From Filimonas zeae (GTDB taxonomy: Bacteria; Bacteroidota; Bacteroidia; Chitinophagales; Chitinophagaceae), in contig NZ_BMIB01000005.1 in the NCBI RefSeq assembly GCF_014641615.1, positions 262,150 through 326,149 on the forward strand: a stretch of DNA of 64,000 bases, written 5' to 3'. A program made the position numbers and the translations under genes. Positions 37,662 to 46,155 of this stretch are shown here, piece by piece; position 1 is the first letter of the stretch, and each line of letters opens with the position of its first letter. The notes under the pieces are model-generated. The model made no database searches. It was not told the DNA's origin and saw only the letters and a program-made list of their open reading frames with translations.

Positions 37662-38600
37662 ATGCCATTACTTGAACTCCAACATCTGAAAAAGTACTAC
37701 GCCACGCAAAAAGCGGTAGATGATATCAGCTTCAACATTGAAGCGGGCAGCATTTTCGGTCTGCTCGGTCCTAACGGCGCCGGTAAAACCACGCTGCTGC
37801 GTATGATAACCGGTATTTTTTTCCCGGATGAAGGCACTATTACGTTTGACGGGAGAAAATTTGATGCCCTGAACGATATACGCCACATAGGCTACATGCC
37901 CGAAGAACGCGGCTTGTATAAAAAAATGAAAATTGGCGAACAGGCACTTTACCTGGCGCAACTGAAAGGCTTAAGCCGCAGCGAAGCCACCGAAAAAATA
38001 AAGCACTGGTTTGTAAAGCTGGAAATGGAAAGCTGGTGGAATAAAAAGGTAGAAGACCTGAGCAAGGGTATGAGCCAGAAGTTACAGTTTGTAACCACGG
38101 TATTACATGAACCCAAACTGATTATTCTGGATGAACCTTTCAGCGGTCTGGACCCGGTAAACGCCAATCTGATTAAAGATGAAATATTCGGTCTGGCACA
38201 AAGAGGCGCTACTATTATATTCAGTACCCACCGTATGGAGCAGGTTGAAGAAATATGCGACCATATTGTACTGGTAAACAAGGGCCGTAAAATACTGGAT
38301 GGCACGGTACAAAAGATAAAGCAGGACTTTAAAGAAAACCTGTTTCACCTTCAGGTACAACAACTGCCGGCAGCATTAAACAGCGCTGCTTTTAATGTAG
38401 TTAGCGCCAAAGAAAATAAACTAACCCTTCAGATAAACGAAGGTTACCGGAGTAACGATTTGTTACAGCATTTTATTCAGCAGGGTATTACCATTGAATC
38501 TTTTCATGAAATACTGCCCACGCTGAACGAAATTTTTATACGTGAAGTAGAAGGCACCAAAGATGCCGTAACAAGAGCCTTTCAGCCCGTTAACTCCTAA
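37662..38600 (+). CDS. ABC transporter ATP-binding protein (NatA-like)
   Basis: 312 residues with Walker A (GPNGAGKTT), Q loop (IGYMPEERGLYKKM), signature (LSKGMSQKLQF), Walker B (LIILDEPFSGLDP) and H loop (FSTHRMEQVEE). The C-terminal ~90 residues form the extra domain seen in exporter ATPases (FHEILPTLNEIFIREV). The PEERGLY form is typical of NatA-type sodium/antibiotic exporters. It pairs with the permease gene 26 bp downstream. Confidence 0.95.
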   Translation: MPLLELQHLKKYYATQKAVDDISFNIEAGSIFGLLGPNGAGKTTLLRMITGIFFPDEGTITFDGRKFDALNDIRHIGYMPEERGLYKKMKIGEQALYLAQLKGLSRSEATEKIKHWFVKLEMESWWNKKVEDLSKGMSQKLQFVTTVLHEPKLIILDEPFSGLDPVNANLIKDEIFGLAQRGATIIFSTHRMEQVEEICDHIVLVNKGRKILDGTVQKIKQDFKENLFHLQVQQLPAALNSAAFNVVSAKENKLTLQINEGYRSNDLLQHFIQQGITIESFHEILPTLNEIFIREVEGTKDAVTRAFQPVNS

Positions 38601-38626
38601 TTCAAAACACCTTAACAAAAACAGGT

Positions 38627-39952
38627 ATGAGCAAAACGCTTATTATTATAAAAAGAGAATATCTCACCCGTGTAAGCAACAAAACATTTTTGCTTACCAC
38701 CATTCTTACCCCCTTGCTGTTTGTAGTGCTGATTGCCGGAACTACTTATCTTTCCATTAAAGGCAAAGAAACCCTTTCTGTAGCAGTAGCTGACAGCAAC
38801 GGATTTTTTAAAAACAATCTGAAAAGTGGCAAAAGTGTAAAGTTTGATTTTCCGGATGGCGTTGATACCACCAACTACCTTGCAAAAGGCTACTCCGCTA
38901 TACTATTAATACCCAAAGTGGATAGCAATTCAAAAACCAACTACATTATCCGTTCTAAAAAAGGCATAGGCATTGCTGCTAAAAGCAGTATTGAAGACCG
39001 TGTTAACAGCGCCATTGAGGACCATATGCTACAGATGGCTGGAGTAAAAAGAGACGCGCTGGACTCTATACATAATGAAGCACAGCAGGGACAACTGATT
39101 TCTCTGCAGGAAAAAGGAGACAGTGCCACAGAAAGCAACCAGGGCTTAGCTTACGGTATTGGTTATGCCAGCGGCTTTTTGATTTATATAACCATGTTTA
39201 TTTACGGCATTATGCTGATGCGCGGGGTAATGGAAGAAAAAACTAACCGTATAGCAGAAGTGGTTATCAGCAGCGTAAAGCCTTTTCAACTGATGCTGGG
39301 CAAAATTATAGGAATAGGTGCTGTAGGCCTTACTCAGTTTTTATTGTGGGTAGTGCTGATTATAGTATTGTATAATGGCGCACAGATGTTTATTTCGCCC
39401 GAAACCATGCAGCAGGTGCAGGCCATGCAGCAAGGTGGAGGTATGTCAGCCAACAGTGCACAGGCCAGCGAAGCAGCGCAGAAAATATATCAGTTTAAGC
39501 ACCTGATGAATACCGCCAACTGGTTTACCATTATCGGCTGTTTTATATTCTATTTCATAGGTGGTTACCTGTTTTACGCATCACTGTTTGCAGCTGCCGG
39601 TAGCGCTGTGGAAGATGTACAAAACTCGCAGAGCTTAACCATGCCTATTACGATGCCTATCATATTCTCGTTCATTATTATGACAACGGCTATCAATAAC
39701 CCCGATAGTTCCGTAGCAGTATGGGCAAGCATTATACCTTTCAGCTCACCCATAGTAATGATGGCAAGGGTAGCCTATGGTGTACCAGGCACAGTACCTT
39801 ATTGGCAGCTGATACTCAGCATGGCATCACTGGTAATTGGTTTTCTGTTCACCACCTGGGTGGCTGGAAAAATTTACCGCACAGGCATATTGATGTACGG
39901 TAAAAAAACTACCTGGAAAGAAATGATTAAATGGGCCTTTGCGAAGTATTAA
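38627..39952 (+). CDS. ABC transporter permease (NatB/ABC-2 type)
   Basis: 441 residues: one N-terminal helix (TFLLTTILTPLLFVVLIAGT), a ~140-residue extracytoplasmic domain, then about five helices with the ABC-2 family phrase ME EKTNRIAEVVISSVKPFQLMLGK. It contains a Gln/Ala-rich loop (~MQQVQAMQQGGGMS). With the ATPase gene just before it, it forms a complete two-gene exporter; the substrate is unknown. A bidirectional terminator follows. Confidence 0.92.
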   Translation: MSKTLIIIKREYLTRVSNKTFLLTTILTPLLFVVLIAGTTYLSIKGKETLSVAVADSNGFFKNNLKSGKSVKFDFPDGVDTTNYLAKGYSAILLIPKVDSNSKTNYIIRSKKGIGIAAKSSIEDRVNSAIEDHMLQMAGVKRDALDSIHNEAQQGQLISLQEKGDSATESNQGLAYGIGYASGFLIYITMFIYGIMLMRGVMEEKTNRIAEVVISSVKPFQLMLGKIIGIGAVGLTQFLLWVVLIIVLYNGAQMFISPETMQQVQAMQQGGGMSANSAQASEAAQKIYQFKHLMNTANWFTIIGCFIFYFIGGYLFYASLFAAAGSAVEDVQNSQSLTMPITMPIIFSFIIMTTAINNPDSSVAVWASIIPFSSPIVMMARVAYGVPGTVPYWQLILSMASLVIGFLFTTWVAGKIYRTGILMYGKKTTWKEMIKWAFAKY

Positions 39953-39977
39953 CTATACCAGCAACCAGGTATTATTA

Positions 39978-40014
39978 TAAAAAGAGGCTGTCTCAAAGCG
40001 AGCAGCCTCTTTTT
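39978..40014. terminator. Bidirectional hairpin terminator
   Basis: AAAAAGAGGCTG pairs with CAGCCTCTTTTT (12-bp stem, 13-nt loop). It serves the ABC permease gene on the plus strand and the DUF5694 remnant on the minus strand. Confidence 0.85.
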
Positions 40015-40045
40015 ATTGTATGGAATCTCTTTTCGCAATGGAAGC

Positions 40046-40378
40046 TTACTTCAATACGCTTTTAAGTTCCACCACATCGAAGTTATCATTGCTTTCTAAA
40101 AGATGTTTTAGTATAGGAATGTGTCCTTGCCCAAAGATCAGAATAACATATTTGTCCGATGGCTCAACCTGATTGATAATGTTTGAATAAATAGCAAGAT
40201 TCCTCAAATACCAATCTGCTACAGCCTCTGCACCTGCATAATTTTTACCCGCTCCAATCTTAGCCATAAATTTCAGATAGAGAGATAGATTTCTCCTTAA
40301 TTGTTCGGGTTGGTTGATGTATTTCAAAACTTCGGCTATGGTGCCTTTTATCAATTTACCATCAAAATCTTTTATCAT
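40046..40378 (-). pseudogene. DUF5694 C-terminal remnant
   Basis: About 110 residues that match only the end of DUF5694-type (TraB/erythromycin-esterase-like) proteins: YAGAEAVADWYLRNLAIYSNI, then YVILIFGQGHIPILKHLLES and NFDVVELKSVLK. Full members are two to three times longer and begin with an ExH-type N-terminal half, which is not found upstream; instead a membrane-protein gene ends 5 bp before it. It is therefore probably a truncated relic left after a deletion, though a short functional protein from ATG 40378 cannot be excluded. Confidence 0.55.
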
Positions 40379-40382
40379 TCCA

Positions 40383-40697
40383 TTACCGCACCTGCGTTCT
40401 ACCCAATACCAGATAGCGCACAATTAAATGTGCAAGGCCGGAAAGGGCAAATGCCGTAACTAAAATAAGCAAGCGCTTGCCTGCGGTATCAAACAAATCC
40501 AGCACCGCATATTCACCTTTACCGGCATACAATGCCGCTATAAAAAAAACAATGCCGCCCGTTATCCAAAGGGTAATGTGCGACCATAAATATATTGTCT
40601 TGTGAAAAGCCCCTTTGCTGAAGGAGGCAATAAGTAATGCTACATGCGCTACAAAAAAAAGAATAGCAGCAACAGACAAGCTCGTTAGTAATGTCAT
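40383..40697 (-). CDS. Small three-helix membrane protein
   Basis: 104 residues from ATG 40697 (MTLLTSLSVAAI); an ATG at 40739 is in frame but less likely. Three hydrophobic stretches: LLTSLSVAAILFFVAHVALLI, TLWITGGIVFFIAALY and LLILVTAFALSGLAHLIV. No family recognised. It sits immediately upstream of the DUF5694 remnant. Confidence 0.6.
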   Translation of the reverse strand: MTLLTSLSVAAILFFVAHVALLIASFSKGAFHKTIYLWSHITLWITGGIVFFIAALYAGKGEYAVLDLFDTAGKRLLILVTAFALSGLAHLIVRYLVLGRTQVR

Positions 40698-40805
40698 ATC
40701 ATTGGTTTTTGCAGAATGAATATAACATGCTCCGGGCAAATCCGCTGCTGCATGGCAGGTATAAAAACTACATAAAACTATTCGCCATATATTACGGTCT
40801 GAAAA

Positions 40806-41696
40806 CTACCGCTTACTCCAGTTAAAGTTGCGGGTAATATTGAACCCGAAATAAATATCTCCGTTGCCCCATGTGCCTGTGGTTTTAGTAAGGTAATAAG
40901 GCCCTGTCATTCCTCTTGAGTTAGAAAAAACCAGTTGAAATACGTGTCCGCCTGTTTCTATATCCCAGCCAAAGGATAGCGAACGGCTTACATCTGTAGA
41001 TACAACCTGATTATTAAACAGGTAATTATACTCAGCTGTTATAGCCATTCTGCGGGTAATTTTATACCGGCCGCCGGCACTGAGTGTAAATACATCGTTT
41101 TTATCCTGCGGCGTAGGCACCAGGTTAATATGGGTAAAAGCGGGTGCCAGCAGTAACGACAGGTTACTATTGAATTTGCGTGCTAACAGCAGCTGAGCAG
41201 TATAACTGGTACGGAAACGGGCATTGAGGTAAGGTTTATCGCTATAGCGCTGCGTAAAATGGGTAACAAGTCCGTAAGCACTTAACGACACAGGCATACC
41301 AGTAGTGGACTGCTGTAAAACCTTATATTTTAACGAGCCATCAAAAGTTTTGTCGTAAGAGCTTCTTCCCACACCTACAGATAACCGGTTGGTAATGCCG
41401 TAATCCAACCCGAATCTTATTTCCGCGTTATCCAGGCCAAACAAGGCGTAAGCCCCATCGTTCAGTTTACCAAAGCGGTGCATAATCATAAACTGCAGAT
41501 TCTTTCTGGCGGGAGACTCTGTAGTAGGCAGATTTACCAGCTGTGTGGCTTTAAAGGTACCGGTAACAGCATAGTGGTTATGCTGAACATCCATAGAATC
41601 ATTCAGCAGCTTCAGTAAACTGCTGTCCTGTGCACCTGCATGGGTAGCTGATACAAGCAGCAACACTACATATACAAAAATTCTTTTCATACACAT
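40806..41696 (-). CDS. DUF5777 outer-membrane beta-barrel protein
   Basis: 296 residues (ATG 41690, MKRIF, is an equally good start). Signal peptide to THAGAQ, then a barrel with DUF5777 phrases: FMIMHRFGKLNDGAYALFGL, RFGLDYGITNRLSVGVGRS, GNGDIYFGFNITRNF. It is the last gene of the operon that begins with the sigma factor at 45085. In Bacteroidota these proteins often occur with YceI and cytochrome c lipoproteins, as here; the function is unknown. Confidence 0.87.
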   Translation of the reverse strand: MCMKRIFVYVVLLLVSATHAGAQDSSLLKLLNDSMDVQHNHYAVTGTFKATQLVNLPTTESPARKNLQFMIMHRFGKLNDGAYALFGLDNAEIRFGLDYGITNRLSVGVGRSSYDKTFDGSLKYKVLQQSTTGMPVSLSAYGLVTHFTQRYSDKPYLNARFRTSYTAQLLLARKFNSNLSLLLAPAFTHINLVPTPQDKNDVFTLSAGGRYKITRRMAITAEYNYLFNNQVVSTDVSRSLSFGWDIETGGHVFQLVFSNSRGMTGPYYLTKTTGTWGNGDIYFGFNITRNFNWSKR

Positions 41697-41697
41697 T

Positions 41698-42240
41698 CTA
41701 TTTTAAGGGCGTACCGGCAATGGATACCTGTACCGTAATCTGCTGTGCTATTTTATCTTTTACAACAGAAGGAATTTCAATTTTGTAATCAGCAGGTTTT
41801 ACAGAAAAAGAAGCGGTGCCAGATAAACTTCCGCTCTGCACTTCCAGCACGGCTGGTATGGTTACCGGCTGGGTAACACCATGCAGGGTAAGCTTACCTT
41901 CTATTTGTACCGGATACTTGCCGGGCTTGTTTTCTACCGCACCGGTAAAGCTGCCGTTGAAAGTAGCTTTGGGAAACTTGTCGCTTTCTACATAGTTCTC
42001 GTTAAAATGATCCTGCATCAGTTGCTTATCAAATAAAAACCCACGCATAAGCAGGGAGAAAGCCACTGTTTTTTTAGAAAGATCAATAGCGGCAAAAACC
42101 TGCTTGTTGGTGGCCTTAATATCTTCCAGTGAAGTTTTGGAATAGAAACTGATCTGGCCGTTTCTGGTAACATAGGTTTGTGCAGATGCGGTAGCCAGCA
42201 TACCTGCAACCATTGCCAGCAAAAGGATATACTTTTTCAT
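41698..42240 (-). CDS. YceI-family periplasmic protein
   Basis: 180 residues with a signal peptide (to ATASAQ). The YceI lipocalin-like barrel is seen in VTRNGQISFYSKTSLEDI, NYVESDKFPKATFNGSF, VQIEGKLTLHGVTQPVTIPA and DYKIEIPSVVKDKI. Family members bind isoprenoid or amide lipids such as polyprenyl quinones. One base separates its stop from the DUF5777 gene start, indicating one operon. Confidence 0.93.
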   Translation of the reverse strand: MKKYILLLAMVAGMLATASAQTYVTRNGQISFYSKTSLEDIKATNKQVFAAIDLSKKTVAFSLLMRGFLFDKQLMQDHFNENYVESDKFPKATFNGSFTGAVENKPGKYPVQIEGKLTLHGVTQPVTIPAVLEVQSGSLSGTASFSVKPADYKIEIPSVVKDKIAQQITVQVSIAGTPLK

Positions 42241-42264
42241 AGTATCGGGTAATTATAGTTTAGC

Positions 42265-42684
42265 TTAATTATTCAATGCACCACGGGCTATCCAGCCTCT
42301 GATTTTATTAATATCGCAGTCAGACAGCTTTGCACCTCCGCGGGGCATAGGCGAGTAACCACTGGCATGGGTAATAGTACCAATAAGGTTACCATTGTTT
42401 ACCTGCGCTTTTACACCGTTATAGCTATCCAGCGTTACACCGCCCGAGCCGGCACCATTGCCATGGCAACTATAACAGTTTGCCTGCAGTATAGGCCTTA
42501 CGTTAGCAGCATACTGCATATTGGCTGTGTCGCAACCGTTACCGGAACCAGGATTTCCGCCGGTTCCGGTAGTGTCAGTATTTCCCCCTTGACCAACGGT
42601 TGCTTCATTACTTTTTGAACAGGACAGCATAAGCATAGCACAGCCCAGCATAGCTGCAGGCAGCCATACGATTAACTTTTTCAT
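42265..42684 (-). CDS. Cytochrome c-type lipoprotein
   Basis: About 139 residues from ATG 42684 (MKKLIVWLP); ATGs at 42696 and 42693 are also in frame. Lipobox LMLSC, then a Gly/Thr-rich linker and a mono-haem c-type domain with CYSCHG (CxxCH) and MPRGGAKLSDCDINKIRGWI, whose Met may be the distal ligand. It would carry electrons at the membrane surface. It is in the operon with YceI and an OB-fold protein. Confidence 0.88.
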   Translation of the reverse strand: MKKLIVWLPAAMLGCAMLMLSCSKSNEATVGQGGNTDTTGTGGNPGSGNGCDTANMQYAANVRPILQANCYSCHGNGAGSGGVTLDSYNGVKAQVNNGNLIGTITHASGYSPMPRGGAKLSDCDINKIRGWIARGALNN

Positions 42685-42711
42685 AACTATCATCAATTTT
42701 TTGTCAGGAAA

Positions 42712-43134
42712 CTATTTGCGATTTACAAACACAGCATCTACCAGGTTTACATCCATCAGATAACCGGTACACCGGCCTTTTATTTTAACCGGCTGACCTA
42801 CCAGCAGGTTATCTGCCTGCTGCCCGGAAGCAAGGCTACAATTAATACCACCACCCATATCGTTTTTAGCAGCCAGAATAACAGAAGCCCCTTGCTGGCC
42901 TGGCTGTACCAAAGCCACCACACCAGACACTTCCACCACTTTATTACCAAAAAGCTGATTGGCCTGCTGCTCGTTACCGGCAAAATGGCTGTACAGCGAA
43001 TCTGCTGTAATACTGGTATCAGCCTGTAATGCGTTTACCCCGCTGCGTGGTTTGTTGTACAGGTAAAAGCCCCATGCCGCTGCTAACAGACATAGCACTG
43101 CCCCTGCAATAATCAGTTGCTTTTTCCGCTTCAT
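42712..43134 (-). CDS. Membrane-anchored OB-fold (tRNA_anti-like) protein
   Basis: 140 residues: basic N-terminus, one hydrophobic helix (LIIAGAVLCLLAAAWGFYLY), then an OB-fold with LYSHFAGNEQQANQLFGNKVVEV-type start (split here: LYSHFAGNEQQAN, FGNKVVEVSGVV) and GQPVKIKGRCTGYLMDVNLVDA-like end. This matches the tRNA_anti-like family of Bacteroidota. Its place between the sigma/barrel genes and the cytochrome suggests an extracytoplasmic, not a tRNA, role. Confidence 0.8.
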   Translation of the reverse strand: MKRKKQLIIAGAVLCLLAAAWGFYLYNKPRSGVNALQADTSITADSLYSHFAGNEQQANQLFGNKVVEVSGVVALVQPGQQGASVILAAKNDMGGGINCSLASGQQADNLLVGQPVKIKGRCTGYLMDVNLVDAVFVNRK

Positions 43135-43148
43135 ATTGAATCCAATAA

Positions 43149-44522
43149 TTAAAACCTGATTGTGCGTGTTATTCCTACATTAATACCAAAACTTGTTAAA
43201 GGCAGGCTGCCTATACCTACCCCGCCAAAAGAAGTCTTTATATAAGGCTCTACCCTTACGGTTCCCAATACACCGGCAGGCCTTTCCACCCCTACACCAA
43301 TGTGCATAATGTTAAACCAGTTACGGGTAGCATTATCGTAAGAACGATTCATGGTTTGGGGCGCATAGTTCCATTCGTAGCTATAATCATAGCTTTCTTT
43401 ATTCATGATATAAGAAGACAACCCGGCGTTGGCATACCAGCTGTTCTTTTTACCTTCTGCAAAAAAGTACCGCACATGTAAAGGCAACTCAAACATGTTA
43501 CACCAGCCATTTACACTCTTAATATCCCATGGTGGCTGATAGGGTAGTTTTTTAGTATTAAAATATTCACCTGAAGAATAATAATACTTACGATCCCATA
43601 GCAAGCCCGTTTCTACAGCCAGCCGTTTGGATATCCGGTATCCGATAATTACGCCCGCCCCATACCCTGTACGGGCTATACGCTGCGCTTTAACAGTACT
43701 TATATCGGGGCTGGCAATAACACCTGCATACAATCCTTTTACCTGGCGTGGTGCCTTAACCCGTTTTTTTATTACCGGTGCTGCGGCAATGCTACTATCA
43801 CTCTGATTAAACGGCAGTGTATCCATGCCGGCTCCGGCAGCTGTGCCTGTATCTGTTACTGCAAATCTGGTAATCGTCGCTTTATCAGACAAAGCCTCCG
43901 GCCCGGCAATGGCATTCACTGTATTGTCTGACTTTAACCCTAAAACCGCTGAATCAGACAATCCCGTGCTATAGACTCCTTTCCCCTGTATATAATTCCG
44001 CTCTGTATTATTATTTTTTTCAGCTAAAGTGCTGTTTACTATATCAACCGGCTGCCTGTGAACAGTAGAATACGTAGGTGTTACCCCGATGGTTGCCTCA
44101 GCGTTGGATTTTTTTTCAGGCCTGGGTACCGATGTAACAGCAACAGGTGCAGATACCCCTGCGGGTGCTTTTACAGTGGCTGGCTTACCGGGCACTAAAG
44201 CCTGCACATTTGCCACACTTTGCCTACCAGATGCTTCTGCCAGGCGCTGCCTATCCTGCGTTGCCGCAGGTACAGCCTCTGCAATATCTAACTGCTCTCC
44301 GCTATTGGGCAGGTGTGCAATAAAAAACAGCGGCGTTAAAAGCAACAGCCACAACAGGCGATAATATTTGCCTCCAGGCTTTTGCACGCCGGCAGCTGCC
44401 GAAGCTTCAGCAGCCTGTAGCTTAGCCATTACCGCATTCCAGTCTCCGCCATCTGTTTTTAAGGGATAGTTGTCGGCTGCATCACGGAACAGATCATCCA
44501 TATCGTTATTCAGGAACTGCAT
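43149..44522 (-). CDS. Anti-sigma-like head, one TM helix and outer-membrane barrel in one protein
   Basis: 457 residues. Residues 1-50 are cytoplasm-like (DMDDLFRDAADNYPL, GGDWNAVMAKLQ). A membrane helix follows (~54-70, LLWLLLLTPLFFIAHL), then a ~200-residue Thr/Ala/Lys-rich linker. Residues ~270-457 are an outer-membrane beta-barrel domain (GLYAGVIASPDISTVKAQ, GAGVIIGYRISKRLAVETG, VRYFFAEGKKNSWYANAG) with a terminal Phe. The start at 44522 overlaps the sigma gene by 13 bp; ATG 44501 (MDDLFRD) would begin 8 bp after its stop. The order and overlap suggest that the N-terminus restrains that sigma factor. If so, the protein would cross both membranes; this is inference. Confidence 0.8.
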   Translation of the reverse strand: MQFLNNDMDDLFRDAADNYPLKTDGGDWNAVMAKLQAAEASAAAGVQKPGGKYYRLLWLLLLTPLFFIAHLPNSGEQLDIAEAVPAATQDRQRLAEASGRQSVANVQALVPGKPATVKAPAGVSAPVAVTSVPRPEKKSNAEATIGVTPTYSTVHRQPVDIVNSTLAEKNNNTERNYIQGKGVYSTGLSDSAVLGLKSDNTVNAIAGPEALSDKATITRFAVTDTGTAAGAGMDTLPFNQSDSSIAAAPVIKKRVKAPRQVKGLYAGVIASPDISTVKAQRIARTGYGAGVIIGYRISKRLAVETGLLWDRKYYYSSGEYFNTKKLPYQPPWDIKSVNGWCNMFELPLHVRYFFAEGKKNSWYANAGLSSYIMNKESYDYSYEWNYAPQTMNRSYDNATRNWFNIMHIGVGVERPAGVLGTVRVEPYIKTSFGGVGIGSLPLTSFGINVGITRTIRF

Positions 44523-45085
44523 ATGTCTGCCTCCCCAATATCTGAGTTTAATTTCTTTTGCAAATGTGCGCGTGCTTTTGCAAGGTTAGATTTGGAAGTA
44601 CCCACCGAAATACCCAGTTGCCCGGCTATTTCCTGGTGCGAAAAACCATCTATCACATACATATTAAACACAATGCGATAAGAAGGCGGTAACTGTTTCA
44701 CTTCCAGAATCAGTTCCTTATAATATAACCGCTGCTCCGCCGTTTGCTGCGAATCTGCTTCTTCCCACACATACTCCGGTATACCGCCAATTTCAGGCAG
44801 CATGTTCTGCCTGCGCAGCTCATCAATGGCAGTGTTGATCATAATCTTTTTAATCCACCCCATCAGTATTTTTTCCAGATGCTCCGGCTCCTGACAGTTA
44901 AACCGGCTAAAATGGCTGAACAGTTTTACAAACCCATCATTCACCACATCCACCGCTTTATCGTACCGGTATATATAACGGAATACCGTTTTTAAGGCAT
45001 ACCCATAATACTTCTCATACAGCTGCTTCTGGTAACCGGGCAGGTTACGCATACAGCCCTGTACTATGGTAGTTAGTGGTTCCAA
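44510..45085 (-). CDS. ECF RNA polymerase sigma factor
   Basis: 191 residues: region 2 (YEKYYGYALKTVFRYIYRYD, AVDVVNDGFVKLFSHF) and region 4 (LPPSYRIVFNMYVIDGFSHQ, EIAGQLGISVGTSKSNLAKA). It starts an operon running through the membrane/barrel fusion, OB-fold, cytochrome, YceI and DUF5777 genes to 40806. It presumably controls that operon. No FecR gene is nearby; the next gene, which overlaps it, is the likely antagonist. Confidence 0.92.
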   Translation of the reverse strand: MEPLTTIVQGCMRNLPGYQKQLYEKYYGYALKTVFRYIYRYDKAVDVVNDGFVKLFSHFSRFNCQEPEHLEKILMGWIKKIMINTAIDELRRQNMLPEIGGIPEYVWEEADSQQTAEQRLYYKELILEVKQLPPSYRIVFNMYVIDGFSHQEIAGQLGISVGTSKSNLAKARAHLQKKLNSDIGEADICSS

Positions 45086-45251
45086 ATAATGTTATAGCAG
45101 CCTTTATAAACAGGTACATACGGGCGATTGAAAAAAGGGTTGCCTGCGGTGCCTGATTTTTCTTTTTTTGTTTTGAAGCAACTGTTACACAAAGCTACCC
45201 GTATGAATTGGGTAAAGTGCACTTTTCCTAATCATTTCAAACTTTACTATT

Positions 45252-46109
45252 ATGACACGTATAACATCGCTTGCAAAAGCGACGCTCTATAGCTTTTTGC
45301 TTACCGCAGCAGCCTGTAGCAAAAACAACGATAACAGCACGCCTGATCCTGTAACACCATCCGGCCCTTCGGTTAAGCTGGCCACCAGCAGTAAGTTTGG
45401 CAGTGTACTTACCGATAGTACCGGCCGCACCTTGTATTTCTTTGCTATTGACGCCAACGGCAGCTCTGGTTGTACCGGCGGATGCGTAACTGCATGGCCC
45501 GTTTTTTACAAAGCCAATCCTACACTGGCAGAAGGCTTGAAAGCAACCGACTTTGGCGTAATTACCCGTGCAGATGGCGCCAAACAAACCACCTATAAAG
45601 GATGGCCGCTCTACTATTATCAGAACGATACCAAAGCCGGAGAAATAAATGGTGATGCCGTAGGCGGCACCTGGTTTGTGGCCAAACCAGATTACACAGT
45701 AATGCTGGCCAATGCACAGCTGGTGGGTAATAACGGCACACAGTATACCAGCCAGTATACACCAGGCCAGGAAGTAACCCAATACCTTACAGATGATTAC
45801 GGCCGCACGCTGTATGCATTTAAACCCGATAAGTTTAAAAAGAATACCTATACCAAACCTGACTTCAGCAATAACGCCACCTGGCCGTTGTTTGAAACCA
45901 GTGCTTTAAAGGGCATTCCCTCTACGCTGCAGGCCAATTTGTTTGATACGGTACAGGTATTTGGCAAAGTACAGCTGAGCTTTAAAGGATGGCCATTGTA
46001 TTATTTTGGCAGCGATGCTATGACGCGGGGCAACACCAAAGGTGTAAGCGTACCGCAGCCCGGTGTATGGCCCATTGTAAATAACAATTCCACCCCTGCG
46101 ATACCTTAA
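45252..46109 (+). CDS. COG4315-type lipoprotein with repeated Yx(FWY)xxD motif
   Basis: 285 residues. Lipobox TAAAC with Cys near residue 22, followed by SKNNDN. Two copies of the secreted repeat of unknown function: TDSTGRTLYFFAIDANG with CTGGCVTAWPVF, and TDDYGRTLYAFKPDK with ATWPLFE; each ends with a KGWPLYYF/Y-type segment. The first copy keeps the CxxxC pair, the second has lost it. It is a single gene with its own upstream region; function unknown. Confidence 0.88.
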   Translation: MTRITSLAKATLYSFLLTAAACSKNNDNSTPDPVTPSGPSVKLATSSKFGSVLTDSTGRTLYFFAIDANGSSGCTGGCVTAWPVFYKANPTLAEGLKATDFGVITRADGAKQTTYKGWPLYYYQNDTKAGEINGDAVGGTWFVAKPDYTVMLANAQLVGNNGTQYTSQYTPGQEVTQYLTDDYGRTLYAFKPDKFKKNTYTKPDFSNNATWPLFETSALKGIPSTLQANLFDTVQVFGKVQLSFKGWPLYYFGSDAMTRGNTKGVSVPQPGVWPIVNNNSTPAIP

Positions 46110-46155
46110 CAGCAAGCAACCGGTATTTTACCTCCGGAAAAAACAACACGGATAT

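Noticed and set aside
45237..45782. 181-residue open frame on the minus strand
   Set aside because: It lies fully opposite the well-supported COG4315 lipoprotein gene, has no recognisable family and starts with no sensible context.
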